A DNA stretch of 58,784 nt from Anaerolineae bacterium (GCA_020433835.1 JAGRBY010000001.1:1-58784); one strand, 5' to 3'. Shown: positions 43,335 through 51,149, counted from the first letter of the stretch. Made by a program: numbers and translations. The notes: generated by a model from the sequence alone, not told the origin.

Positions 43335-44841
43335 TTGCTAATTGTTTCTTGGCCCACTCGGTCCACCCATCAACAACAGGCGGTGCGTAGGCTAGGTTGG
43401 TCGCGTCCATTCCATCTGGACTGCGCTTAATTCGCTTTTTTGTATCATCCTTCGGCTCGACCACCCGCCGCCCCTGGCTGTCCACTTTCCAGGTTGGAGC
43501 CATTGCCTGCCGACGTAACTCGAGTCGCACTTCTGGCGGCAGCCGAACCAGGCTTAGCCTGCCCTCGTCAGCTCGCTCGGCGACCGCAAACCATAATTCA
43601 CTGCGCCGGTTGGGATATCGCTCCGGCTCGATGGCCGCGCTGGCCGCTGATACCGGGATGAATTTGTAGTCTTCTTTCTGATCGACTACACCGCCACCCA
43701 CGCCATCATCATCCACCTTAACTGCAATCTGTCGCCCTTCTGTGCCGCAGTGCTGCCCCCATTTATCGGCGAGCTGCTTCAGTCGGCCGGCTGTCTCATT
43801 GGTTCCCCAGCCGTTGGCTGCCTCGTGATGGAGGCTAACCGGCCCGCGCCGCACGTGGATCTCGGTGAAGTCATCACCAAAGCGAGCCACATCACATCCA
43901 ATCTCACACGGTTCATCTTCAGGCTCTGGCAGAACCAGCAGTTCGGCCGCTTGCCAAGTTGCATCGCTCCACACGTTATAGGTCGCCTGTGATGGCCACC
44001 GACCCAGGAGCCGAGATTCTGCAATTGGCCCGGGCCGTAGATACTGCCCGCTGCCTGGTGGCCACTCGATATCGGTGGCCTTGGGTTTCCCTTCTACGGG
44101 CCGACACCACTTGCCGAGTAAATACTCGACCCTGGCCAGCCGTATCGCGGCCGGAAAGGGCGGTGGTTGTCCCTTGAGTTCGGCGACAATGTTCGGATGC
44201 TCTAGCACCGACATTGAGACGACGTGCCAGCCGCCTAATGTTTCTTCTACGTAGGCCTGCGAGCTGGTATCGGTCGGGTTGAAGATGGCCAGCCAGGCAT
44301 GCCCTTCGCCGCTGAACATCGACTCGGCAGTTTCCCAAAAAACCGGCGCGACACCCACCGCCTCATCAAAGACAATAAAGGTGTGCTCGCTGTGGTTTCC
44401 CTGAAAACTGTCGCCGTCCCGGGCAGTGAAGCCGTGAGCAAAGTGCTCTGGCGATGACTCTAGCCTGGGCGCTTTTGGCCCCGAAAAGCCGCCGCGCCCG
44501 CCCCGCTGCCGGCGCACCTCTTTCCACAGCAGATCCCGTACCTGCCGGTCAGTTGGCGCAGTCGTCAGCGTCAGACCCGGATCGTGAATGTCATACCACC
44601 AGTTGACCAGGCCCCCGCCTAAGTGCGTCTTACCTACCTTGTGGCAGGCTTTTACCAACACACGGTAGGGGGGCTGAAGCAGCAGCTCGGCCACCTGTAT
44701 TTGTTTGTCCCACCAAGTGACGCCTAAAACGTCACTAGAATAGCCTACCGGGTTGGTTCGATACCGCTCACCAATCGATGACTTGGCTTTCTGTCGCCGG
44801 CGTTTCTCACGCTCCGCCTCCGCTCGTTGCGAGTATGACAT
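43321..44841 (-). CDS. terL: Terminase large subunit
   Basis: A 506-aa DNA-packaging motor. Walker A is KACHKVGKTHLGG near residues 64-76, Walker B HTFIVFDEAVG near 150, coupling motif AIFNPTDTSS near 185. The RNase H-like nuclease has GCDVARFGDD (first Asp), KVDDDGVGGGVVD and SPDGMDATNLAY. Both activities therefore look intact. Its start overlaps the small-subunit stop by 35 bp. Packaging type (cos or pac) cannot be decided from the sequence alone. Confidence 0.92.
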   Translation of the reverse strand: MSYSQRAEAEREKRRRQKAKSSIGERYRTNPVGYSSDVLGVTWWDKQIQVAELLLQPPYRVLVKACHKVGKTHLGGGLVNWWYDIHDPGLTLTTAPTDRQVRDLLWKEVRRQRGGRGGFSGPKAPRLESSPEHFAHGFTARDGDSFQGNHSEHTFIVFDEAVGVAPVFWETAESMFSGEGHAWLAIFNPTDTSSQAYVEETLGGWHVVSMSVLEHPNIVAELKGQPPPFPAAIRLARVEYLLGKWCRPVEGKPKATDIEWPPGSGQYLRPGPIAESRLLGRWPSQATYNVWSDATWQAAELLVLPEPEDEPCEIGCDVARFGDDFTEIHVRRGPVSLHHEAANGWGTNETAGRLKQLADKWGQHCGTEGRQIAVKVDDDGVGGGVVDQKEDYKFIPVSAASAAIEPERYPNRRSELWFAVAERADEGRLSLVRLPPEVRLELRRQAMAPTWKVDSQGRRVVEPKDDTKKRIKRSPDGMDATNLAYAPPVVDGWTEWAKKQLANANK

Positions 44842-45454
44842 CTAGCGGGTCCTCCCCGGCAGCAATTCGGTCAAGCTGGTCATCGGTCAGTTTTGAAAAG
44901 TCAAAATTCAGGTTTTCACGACGCTGGCGACGTCCCCCAGTTTCTTTAGCCAGGTCGTCCAGGATGGCTTGAAACCGCTCGAATAAAGAGCTGTTAAACC
45001 TCACCAGGTCAACACGCTCAGCGAATTCTCCGCCCCCAATCTGCTTTACATCAGGCAGCCACACCTTATCGCGGTTGAGACCCTCGATCTCTCCGTTGTC
45101 GTTGATGATGAATATTTCCTGGCGTAAAAACCAAGCTAATGCTTTTAGCTCGGTGACACGTTCGTGAGGGAGCGCCAAGCCGGACTTCATAATCGACTGG
45201 GTATAGTCGCTCTTCTGCTGCTCAATTTCGGCATCGTAGAGCGCGGCACGTTGCTGCCAGTTGTAGTCAGCCGACCAGCGTTTGAGCGTGGCCAGATGGC
45301 GTGTCGGTGGCCGGATTGGGCCAGGTTCGGCGTAGGTTCGGCACAGCTTGGCCAGACTACGCCCCGGCCCGAGCCGTAAGTAGTCGTTACATGCCGTTAC
45401 GGCCTTTTTGCTTTCGCGAGTTTGTAATTCACCGGCTAATAATTCGACAGTCAT
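44807..45454 (-). CDS. terS: Terminase small subunit-like protein
   Basis: A 215-aa protein just before terL. The N-terminal part, ACNDYLRLGPGRSLAKLCRT then LATLKRWSADYNWQQRAALY, matches phage terminase small subunits or phiRv-type helix-turn-helix proteins that bind the packaging site. LIKS-type central helices follow, and the C-terminus (RRQRRENLNFDFSKLTDDQL) may contact TerL. The DNA it recognises is probably nearby, in or beside this gene; not identifiable here. Confidence 0.75.
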   Translation of the reverse strand: MTVELLAGELQTRESKKAVTACNDYLRLGPGRSLAKLCRTYAEPGPIRPPTRHLATLKRWSADYNWQQRAALYDAEIEQQKSDYTQSIMKSGLALPHERVTELKALAWFLRQEIFIINDNGEIEGLNRDKVWLPDVKQIGGGEFAERVDLVRFNSSLFERFQAILDDLAKETGGRRQRRENLNFDFSKLTDDQLDRIAAGEDPLDVILATSGGGA

Positions 45455-45467
45455 CGATCCCTTGAGA

Positions 45468-46349
45468 TTAAAATTCCGATTTCAAACAGTGTGGACTGAA
45501 CCAAATTCGTTCTTTGAGCCGATTGTTGTTTTTGGCATAACCACGCCCTGCTTTCCAAGCAACGCACTCCCAATCGTCCGGCATTTGATGCTCAGTCTCA
45601 TAACCACATAAAGCGATGCGTACCTTGGGATTGTTCCCATTAGCGATAGCCCATTCACGTACCTGGTGCGCGACATCCAAATCATCTACCCGGTACAAAG
45701 CAGACTGTCGCTCTGCTTTGTCTGAATAAGGCGGGTCAAGCAAAAAACCGGTCACCGTGTTTTTTTCATAAATCTTGGTCACACGTAACCAATCACCGCA
45801 AGTGACCCGAACATGACGTAGCCGGTCAGAAAGGCTTTGTAGGTAATCACGGAGATCACCATTGCTGGAGCGATGGATGCCATTACCGAGGCCGGCTATC
45901 CGGGGTAGCTTTTTGTTGGGGCGTCTGGGCTTCTCCAGCCAACCGCTCCCAATCCATTGACTAATACCCCACACCCACCAACCGGCGACTTTAGGGTCAT
46001 AGTAATCCGGGTCATCTTTTAATTTCTCAACCCGGGCCGCTCCATCAGTAACCAGCCATTGGTAGCGAGCCAGTAAATCGACCTCGTTAATAGGCCAATC
46101 GGCCCAGTCCGCAACGCTGTCTGGCTTATGCTTTATAGCTCGCCAAAAATTAGTAAGGTACGCATCTTTGTCATTGACGATTTCAATTGTTGGTTCGTGT
46201 GGCCTGGCAAGTAATACGGCCAGCGAACCGGCGAAGGGTTCAACGTACGATTTGACGTTGCCCAATCGCGACCAGATTAAACTGGCCGCAAGCGACTTTC
46301 CGCCGAAGTAAGGAAATGGTGCTCGAAGTTTTCTGGTTTCTGGTTTCAT
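45468..46349 (-). CDS. DNA adenine methylase (D12/Dam class)
   Basis: A 293-aa N6-adenine methyltransferase. APFPYFGGKSLAASLIW near residue 10 is the SAM-binding start, SYVEPFAGSLAVLLAR motif I, and GFLLDPPYSDKAER holds catalytic DPPY. CAGGAG precedes the ATG. It lies 13 bp upstream of the small terminase in the same direction. It would protect packaged DNA from host restriction or mark replicated DNA; recognition site unknown (GATC is not implied by sequence). Confidence 0.9.
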   Translation of the reverse strand: MKPETRKLRAPFPYFGGKSLAASLIWSRLGNVKSYVEPFAGSLAVLLARPHEPTIEIVNDKDAYLTNFWRAIKHKPDSVADWADWPINEVDLLARYQWLVTDGAARVEKLKDDPDYYDPKVAGWWVWGISQWIGSGWLEKPRRPNKKLPRIAGLGNGIHRSSNGDLRDYLQSLSDRLRHVRVTCGDWLRVTKIYEKNTVTGFLLDPPYSDKAERQSALYRVDDLDVAHQVREWAIANGNNPKVRIALCGYETEHQMPDDWECVAWKAGRGYAKNNNRLKERIWFSPHCLKSEF

Positions 46350-46417
46350 CGGGTTTCTCCTGGTTCTGGTATTCTGGTTGTAGGTATTCGGTTGTCAGTA
46401 GCCGCTCGCGGCCTAGT

Positions 46418-46858
46418 TTACAATTTATTCTTCTCGGCCATCCTGGCCAGCGATGAATTCATCGTGGTCAGTAGCTCATTTGTCTGCAGCCCATTTGCTC
46501 GGACATCATGCATTAGCTCCGATATCTTTCCCAGGACCACACTTTGCTCTTTTAGCCTGTCGTCCAGTTCCTCTTGTATCCAGGCATCTTTTTTCTGGAT
46601 CAGCTCAACCCACTGCTCTTCACGCCACGCCTTCCGTAGGCTAGAAAACTCCTCTGCCTTGAGTTTGCTTTCAAGTAGTGTGGTCTCAGTCTGCTGGGTA
46701 TGGTCTTCACGATCAGCTCTACGTTTAGCTCGAAATGAAAAAAGATTGTGTATCGCCTGAGGCAGGAATGCCCCAATCTGTTGGCGAAAAAGGTTGGCCA
46801 TCAATAAGATGAACAGCAACCATGTCGGCCACTGTGAGAAGTCGATACTTGTAGGCAC
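46418..46858 (-). CDS. Membrane protein with coiled coil (holin candidate)
   Basis: A 146-aa protein from GTG 46858. One N-terminal membrane segment (WPTWLLFILLMANLFRQQI, about 10-28) and perhaps a re-entrant part are followed by a long charged coiled coil (ESKLKAEEFSSLRKAWREEQ onward). It overlaps or abuts the small gene upstream. Position between tail-side genes and methylase is compatible with holin or spanin function, but no family match. Confidence 0.55.
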   Translation of the reverse strand: MPTSIDFSQWPTWLLFILLMANLFRQQIGAFLPQAIHNLFSFRAKRRADREDHTQQTETTLLESKLKAEEFSSLRKAWREEQWVELIQKKDAWIQEELDDRLKEQSVVLGKISELMHDVRANGLQTNELLTTMNSSLARMAEKNKL

Positions 46859-46860
46859 AG

Positions 46861-47007
46861 CTATTTCATTTCGTCACGCAAACGAGCAGCCAGCTTGGGA
46901 GCCAATTTCATCAGCTCACCCCATAGCTGGGCTGTTAAAGATGCGCACTTCTGGACCTCGGCCCAATATTCTTTAAAAAACTGAATGATGATCACGATGT
47001 ATTTCAT
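46861..47007 (-). CDS. 48-aa membrane-associated protein
   Basis: From ATG 47007 the frame reads MKYIVIIIQFFKEYWAEVQK and ends with an amphipathic basic helix (LWGELMKLAPKLAARLRDE). AGGA lies upstream. The stop is 2 bp before the GTG of the next gene, so they are coupled. Such small proteins with one N-terminal hydrophobic segment occur in lysis cassettes; role unproven. Confidence 0.62.
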   Translation of the reverse strand: MKYIVIIIQFFKEYWAEVQKCASLTAQLWGELMKLAPKLAARLRDEMK

Positions 47008-47015
47008 AGAAAATC

Positions 47016-47396
47016 CTATTTCAATGGTCTCACATACAGCTGGGTGATCGGCGTGCGGTCGGCCTGTTCCAACAGCCGCTCTCGGTCGCCCTCCTCGATT
47101 TCGCCTGCCTTGTAGAAGGCTTTTAGGAGTTCATTCGAGACCGTCCGTTTGGTAACGATCACTTTCTCGGCCAACAGTTGGCCCAAGACACTCTCGGCCA
47201 GTGTGGTCGATACGCTGATCCGCTCCGACTCGGAAATGAAGACGCGCCCGGCCTCGACCACAACCTCTTTGTAGTTGAGCTTGGACATATCGCTTTTGAT
47301 ATCGCCTTCGAGTTCCTTATACCGCTCGACCGCACTTTGCAGGGCTAGCAGCTCCGATACTTTCTTCTTGAGATCTCTAACGGTCGGCCTGGCCAT
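47016..47396 (-). CDS. Coiled-coil late protein, unknown function
   Basis: A 126-aa protein from ATG 47396 with GGAGGAC upstream. Residues 1-50 are a coiled coil (VRDLKKKVSELLALQSAVER). The remainder alternates strands and helices (VVVEAGRVFISESERISVST; SNELLKAFYKAGEIEEGDRE). Overlaps the previous gene by 20 bp. No family recognised; the shape resembles DNA mimic or recombination-accessory proteins only superficially. Confidence 0.62.
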   Translation of the reverse strand: MARPTVRDLKKKVSELLALQSAVERYKELEGDIKSDMSKLNYKEVVVEAGRVFISESERISVSTTLAESVLGQLLAEKVIVTKRTVSNELLKAFYKAGEIEEGDRERLLEQADRTPITQLYVRPLK

Positions 47397-47604
47397 GCGT
47401 TCGTCCTCCGATGCTGATACAGACCTTTTTAACAACCTGATCTGTTTTTGTAAAAATATGGGCTTCCATGGGCGTATCGAGGGCCAGCGTGGTCGGTAAC
47501 GCCAATGCCCATGCTTTGGTCAAGAAATAGCGAAGCTCCTGCTCCGCATCTTTTTTGTTCAGATTGGTCTCGCCGGTGATAGTGATGGTGAAGGTTGTGC
47601 TCAT
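47377..47604 (-). CDS. Small late protein, unknown function
   Basis: A 75-aa protein from ATG 47604, which overlaps the previous stop by 4 bp (ATGA). STTFTITITGETNLNKKDAE begins a strand-helix pattern; the C-terminus (VVKKVCISIGGRTHGQADR) is basic. No family recognised. Translationally coupled on both sides. Confidence 0.58.
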   Translation of the reverse strand: MSTTFTITITGETNLNKKDAEQELRYFLTKAWALALPTTLALDTPMEAHIFTKTDQVVKKVCISIGGRTHGQADR

Positions 47605-48155
47605 TCCGGCCACCGGTTGACGGCCCGTTCCAGCGCCTCTAAGCGGGCCTCGATGACCTTAAACCGGTCTTGGACAGAAACCACACCTTCACGCTGCAGC
47701 TGCAACGTCAACAACACCCCGGTATGATCGGCCAGCATTCCCATCCCGCTAATCGCATCGCTGGAGTATTGCGGCATAAAGGCGAAAACCGTCACGCCAC
47801 CCGGCTCACCGGCGCGGACAACCGAACCCTGTACCTGATCGATCTGACCACTACCTTGGGTGGGGGCCACAAATGCCCGTGACGTCGGCGGGACCCATCG
47901 AAAATCCTGACTTAAATAGAGGGGGTCAGCCGTCGAATAGCTAAACGCTACCGGAATATTGGACATCGGATGCCCGTCCTCATCGATGATCCGAACAGTG
48001 ATCCGCTGGCCCTGAAAGCCGTTACCGGCAGTCGATTGGATATCGACCAGGTAGAAATGGCCTTTGACCCTCGGGGAGACCTCGCGTTCCAGGCCGGCCC
48101 GCCAGTCCCGTTGAAATTCAAACGGCAAAATGCTTAGGGGTTGGTGAATGGTCAT
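47601..48155 (-). CDS. Late protein with Ig-like beta domain
   Basis: A 184-aa protein. Residues about 35-150 are beta-rich and resemble a bacterial Ig-like fold (QRITVRIIDEDGHPMSNIPV then VVRAGEPGGVTVFAFMPQYS). The C-terminus VQDRFKVIEARLEALERAVN is a coiled coil for oligomerisation. It may be a virion decoration or surface-binding protein. It lies 1 bp downstream of the second recombinase. Confidence 0.6.
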   Translation of the reverse strand: MTIHQPLSILPFEFQRDWRAGLEREVSPRVKGHFYLVDIQSTAGNGFQGQRITVRIIDEDGHPMSNIPVAFSYSTADPLYLSQDFRWVPPTSRAFVAPTQGSGQIDQVQGSVVRAGEPGGVTVFAFMPQYSSDAISGMGMLADHTGVLLTLQLQREGVVSVQDRFKVIEARLEALERAVNRWPE

Positions 48156-48156
48156 G

Positions 48157-48690
48157 CTAAATCCGATCTACTGCTGAGCGGAGCTTCTCCGCTGAGCAAT
48201 GTAGGTAAATAGATGTCGTTTCAATCTTGGAATGACCAAGTAAGTTTTTTATGGTTTCCAGATCCACGTTGGCTTCAAGTAAGCTCACGGCAAAAGAGTG
48301 TCTGAGGGCATGCGGGTGCAGGTCTTTACGCAGATTGGTCTGCTGTCCGAGTTCTTTGACTAAAGACCTTAGCCGTCTCAGGCTGATGCGTTGCTTTCGT
48401 TCGCTCAGAAAAAGCGGCCCGGCAGACCGGTCGCCTAAATGGTTTTTGATGGCCTCGGCTGCCTCGGCGTGCAGCGGCACGAGGCGCTGTTTGCCACGCT
48501 TGGCAAATCGGACAAAAACCGTCATCTCCTCAAAATCGACGTCCTCGACATCGAGCATTCGCAGCTCGTTACATCGCAGTCCGGCGAATAGAAATATGCA
48601 GAGAATGGCCCGATCCCGGTCAGATAAAGACAGGTTGAGCAGTCGCTTGCGTTCCGGTTCGGTTAGCCAGGTTGGGAGGCGTTTAGGCAT
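48157..48690 (-). CDS. Second tyrosine recombinase, catalytic domain only
   Basis: A 177-aa protein from ATG 48690. All catalytic residues are present: FAGLRCNELRMLDVED (Arg), FAKRGKQRLVPL (Lys), HPHALRHSFAVSLL (H-x-x-R), GHSKIETTSIYLH (His and nucleophile Tyr). The N-terminal core-binding domain is missing. It resembles XerC/D more than the integrase at 12.5 kb. It is embedded in the late operon, 40 kb from int in the map but only about 5 kb from attR. Possibly resolves replicated dimers. Confidence 0.82.
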   Translation of the reverse strand: MPKRLPTWLTEPERKRLLNLSLSDRDRAILCIFLFAGLRCNELRMLDVEDVDFEEMTVFVRFAKRGKQRLVPLHAEAAEAIKNHLGDRSAGPLFLSERKQRISLRRLRSLVKELGQQTNLRKDLHPHALRHSFAVSLLEANVDLETIKNLLGHSKIETTSIYLHCSAEKLRSAVDRI

Positions 48691-48778
48691 CTTTCGCTCT
48701 TGTCGTATACAACCATTTTCGGTACAATCGCCTATTTGTCTTACACCTGAGGAGAGCTTAGCTCTGCTCATCCTCGAT

Positions 48779-48913
48779 ATGCCGTCTCGCGAGAGAGCAA
48801 TCGTGACCACGTTTTTGATGGGACACCGATCACGTGAAATGGCGGCCCTCTACGCGTTATACGGCACTACCGACAAGAAGGATGCGATCAACTTGCTTTG
48901 GCCAGGCGATTGA
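48779..48913 (+). CDS. Possible small protein divergent from the recombinase
   Basis: From ATG 48779 the frame gives MPSRERAIVTTFLMGHRSRE, then a helical end, 44 aa. The frame stays protein-like upstream to about 48740 (LTPEESLALLILD), but no ATG or GTG start exists there, so a rare start may be used. No clear ribosome site. Low confidence. Confidence 0.35.
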   Translation: MPSRERAIVTTFLMGHRSREMAALYALYGTTDKKDAINLLWPGD

Positions 48914-48951
48914 TTACATGGCCGAAAATACACATTTTCGGCCATATCTAG

Positions 48952-49239
48952 CTAAAGAGTTAGCTCGCTCATATAGGCCGCGCCCACCGCTTCAACCAGC
49001 GCCGTCCCGGCCGCGACCGCCTCGGCTTTTCGGCGAAACGGAGTTGTCACCTCTTCGCACAGCCAGGCCGTAGCGCCGTCCAACCAGATCAGCCGATAAT
49101 GTGGCTGACCGGTACCCCGGCCAAACTTCTCAAGGCCCAGCGCCAGCCCGTGAGCGGGCCTTGACTCCCCATCTGGCCCAATAACCCGCTTGAGAGCGTC
49201 GGTACCATCTTGGCTTGGGGGTGGTGTCGCTGGGTTCAT
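48952..49239 (-). CDS. Small late protein, unknown function
   Basis: A 95-aa protein from ATG 49239, with TTGGAGAAC upstream. MNPATPPPSQDGTDALKRVI, then HYRLIWLDGATAWLCEEVTT as strands and an alanine-rich helix (RRKAEAVAAGTALVEAVGAA). No family recognised. The longer upstream frame has no ribosome site. Confidence 0.55.
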   Translation of the reverse strand: MNPATPPPSQDGTDALKRVIGPDGESRPAHGLALGLEKFGRGTGQPHYRLIWLDGATAWLCEEVTTPFRRKAEAVAAGTALVEAVGAAYMSELTL

Positions 49240-49347
49240 AAAGTTCTCCAAAATCGTCAAACAAACAGTCACCACGCCTAAGGCGTAGTCCATTAGAAAA
49301 AAGTCCCCACCGTTACCCCCGGCTTTGCTGCCGGTCATCCCATTTTT

Positions 49348-49611
49348 TTATTCGAATTGAATTAACTGCCCGGCCAGCGCAATGGCCACCGCGTGCGTAG
49401 TATTATTCGCTCCCAACTTCTCACGGGCTTTCTGCAAATGGGCGCGCACCGTGCGTGGCACCACAAACAGCACCTGGCTAATCTCTACATCGGTTAGCCC
49501 CCGGGCCGCCAAACTCAACGTCTGGCGCTCGCGGCCAGTCAGTTTTTTAGAAATAAAAAAAGGGCAGCCCACTACTGTGGACTGCCCCGGTATTGCTACT
49601 CTGTCAGGCAT
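49348..49611 (-). CDS. LuxR-type helix-turn-helix regulator
   Basis: An 87-aa protein that is little more than a GerE/LuxR DNA-binding domain: LTGRERQTLSLAARGLTDVE, then SQVLFVVPRTVRAHLQKARE and KLGANNTTHAVAIAL. No sensory domain. Its first 22 codons coincide with hairpin repeat copy 3, so the true start may lie after the repeat at a rare codon, or the repeat was inserted to make the N-terminus. A candidate late-gene or lysogeny regulator. Confidence 0.72.
   Translation of the reverse strand: MPDRVAIPGQSTVVGCPFFISKKLTGRERQTLSLAARGLTDVEISQVLFVVPRTVRAHLQKAREKLGANNTTHAVAIALAGQLIQFE
49562..49588 (-). terminator. Hairpin repeat copy 3
   Basis: AGGGCAGCCCAC/GTGGACTGCCCC stem followed on the minus strand by seven T, with the same CTGTCAGG flank (49600-49607). 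Unlike copies 1 and 2 it overlaps a reading frame (the LuxR-like gene). Confidence 0.65.
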
Positions 49612-49633
49612 ACGTTATTGATTTTGTGATGTC

Positions 49634-49843
49634 TTAAATCGAGGTGGGAGAGAATTTCTCCATAAGCATCGGTTGGCCGATCCGCACCGGCTTACCATTG
49701 CGAATGACAATCGGTAGATGCACCTCTTCATCATTTTTCAGGCTTTGGGTGTGAGCACACAGCGAGCTAATCTTCGCATCCAGCTCTTCAACCTGTCGCC
49801 AGGTCAGTTTCGTTAGTCCCTTAGCGGGCGGTACCGTCTTCAT
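49634..49843 (-). CDS. Small protein, first gene of the late-strand block
   Basis: A 69-aa protein from ATG 49843 (AGGATTTT upstream). KLTWRQVEELDAKISSLCAH is a helix, and VHLPIVIRNGKPVRIGQPML a beta hairpin. No family is recognised. Nothing on the minus strand lies closely upstream, so a late promoter may sit at 49.85-50.1 kb. Confidence 0.55.
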   Translation of the reverse strand: MKTVPPAKGLTKLTWRQVEELDAKISSLCAHTQSLKNDEEVHLPIVIRNGKPVRIGQPMLMEKFSPTSI

Positions 49844-50187
49844 GTAAAAATCCTATCATGGTTTGCCGCCGATTTCTATTGTAAATTTAGGAAAAACAAA
49901 AAGCGCGGCCAGTCCCTAAGAACCACTCCGCGCGCGCAACAGAATGAAATTTAAATGTATATGTATGGTAACAAATGTTTGCGTTGGAGTAAAGCGGAGA
50001 ATAATTGATTTAGATACAACTTTTGTTCAGGTTTCGTTATCTCTCTTGACTGCGCGACGGGGATGTGATAACGTGTTGGTATCAATCTCATATTAGGCCC
50101 GACAGAGAAAAAATTTCCGGGGCACGTGCAAATAATGCACGTGCCCCTTTTCGATTCCGGCAATTATTTTTATTTAAGGAGACTACC
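49844..50187. other. Intergenic control region between divergent genes
   Basis: It holds the hairpin at 50119-50147 and a plausible plus-strand promoter (TTGACT at about 50064 with an AT-rich segment about 17 bp on). No coding is supported; a minus-strand frame here overlaps the hairpin and lacks a ribosome site. Likely switch region for the small regulators on either side. Confidence 0.4.
50119..50147 (+). terminator. Perfect palindromic hairpin before the RHH gene
   Basis: 12-bp perfect stem GGGGCACGTGCA/TGCACGTGCCCC, loop AATAA, followed by TTTT. It sits 41 bp before the GTG of the ribbon-helix-helix gene, so it may act as an attenuator or operator there. Confidence 0.75.
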
Positions 50188-50367
50188 GTGAAAAAATTCA
50201 ATTTTCCAATGCGCGATCATCTCGACATCAGAACCGCCCTGACGAAATATGCCAACAAAGAGCGTATCACGCTTTCCGATGCCATCCGGCGCTGCATCCG
50301 GATTGGCCTGGAGGCTGTCGGCCATTGGCCGCTGCCTGAAAACAACGGGGATGCCCCCCAGGAATAG
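50188..50367 (+). CDS. Ribbon-helix-helix (Arc/CopG-type) regulator
   Basis: A 59-aa protein from GTG 50188, preceded by TAAGGAG. KKFNFPMRDHLDIRTALTKY gives the N-terminal strand, then KERITLSDAIRRCIRIGLEA the two helices of the RHH fold. Such dimers bind palindromes with two-turn spacing, like the operator at 13636-13671. It is the best candidate repressor in the element, though binding there is inference. Confidence 0.68.
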   Translation: MKKFNFPMRDHLDIRTALTKYANKERITLSDAIRRCIRIGLEAVGHWPLPENNGDAPQE

Positions 50368-50417
50368 CCGTGGTTAACCCACGTGCCCCACCTGGGGTGA
50401 CTTTTGGGGAAATGAAA

Positions 50418-50448
50418 AAGAGCACCGGTTCACGACACCGATGCTCTT
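50418..50448 (-). terminator. Terminator after the RHH gene (minus-strand polarity)
   Basis: Stem AAGAGCACCGGT/ACCGATGCTCTT with one mismatch; minus strand continues into a T-rich stretch. It would stop antisense or leftward transcription before the RHH gene. Confidence 0.6.
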
Positions 50449-50554
50449 ACCAACAAATAAAATCCGGGGGATTGCCCCCATACGTTAAGGCCAGTGTATC
50501 ATAAAAGACCGGCTGTGGCAATCCCCCTATAGTATCGTCTATAGGAGGGTCTCA

Positions 50555-50685
50555 TGGACGACTTCGACAAGCTGCTTCTTCTTTTGGCTTTTGTGGCCAT
50601 GTTCAAAATTGAACTCACCATCAAAAGCCGCGATAAGCTGACTGGTGCCTTTACGCGCCTACTCGACTTCTTGCTGAAGCGGTAA
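50555..50685 (+). pseudogene. Possible frameshifted small membrane-associated ORF
   Basis: TAGGAGGGTCTC precedes ATG 50555, a strong start, but the frame stops after 28 codons. A one-base shift near 50578 would continue as LLAFVAMFKIELTIKSRDKL and on to a stop at 50685, about 43 aa in total. Either a lesion or a chance start. Confidence 0.3.
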
Positions 50686-50762
50686 AACTAAGACGGGCCG
50701 GCCTCACATAAGGCCGCCCCGTTTTTGGTTAAACCTTTAGCGCTGGACTAGAAGAGGGCAGG

Positions 50763-50800
50763 GAATGTAGAATTGAGAATGTAGAATTGAGAATGTAGAA
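50763..50800. repeat. 14-bp tandem repeat before the holin-like gene
   Basis: GAATGTAGAATTGA twice and a third partial copy. It lies 35 bp before the ribosome site of the membrane protein gene; may be regulatory or a simple slip product. Confidence 0.7.
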
Positions 50801-50834
50801 TGGCGAATTTACCTTGAGGTAAAGGAAGGTGTTT

Positions 50835-51149
50835 ATGGATAAAGAGTTGAGACAAGAGATCCGAGAGGCGCTGACCGTGTTTCGGACGGGCGTGCAGTTT
50901 GTAGTAACCCTGTTTGGCTTTTCTATAGGAACCAGCCTGGGGGTAATGGCCGTAACGCTGGCCTCGGTTAGTTGGACCCGAATTGGATTGAACCTAGGGA
51001 TAATACTGGGCCTAGGACTGGTGGCCGCGGCCGGTGCCTCGTATGGTCTGTTTCGATTGGAGTTACGACAGACCGAGCATCTTCAAGAGCAAGACCGTGA
51101 GCACCGCGCTGACCACGCTAATAACGCCACTGACCAGCGCATTTTTTGA
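50835..51149 (+). CDS. Two-helix membrane protein (holin-like)
   Basis: A 104-aa protein from ATG 50835 (AAAGGAAGG upstream). Helices at about 18-41 (VQFVVTLFGFSIGTSLGVMA) and 50-72 (IGLNLGIILGLGLVAAAGAS), then a charged tail (LELRQTEHLQEQDREHRADH). Size and topology fit class II holins. Its last 87 bp are antisense to the next gene. The family is not certain. Confidence 0.6.
   Translation: MDKELRQEIREALTVFRTGVQFVVTLFGFSIGTSLGVMAVTLASVSWTRIGLNLGIILGLGLVAAAGASYGLFRLELRQTEHLQEQDREHRADHANNATDQRIF

Noticed and set aside
45468..46349. Dam specificity for GATC
   Set aside because: The catalytic motifs show an adenine methylase, but the recognition sequence cannot be read from them.
48251..48740. 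Long plus-strand frame opposite the second recombinase
   Set aside because: Ser/Arg-rich shadow of the recombinase gene; only its last part could be coding.
49951..50163. Minus-strand 70-codon frame
   Set aside because: It runs through the perfect hairpin at 50119-50147, has no ribosome site, and its composition is not protein-like.
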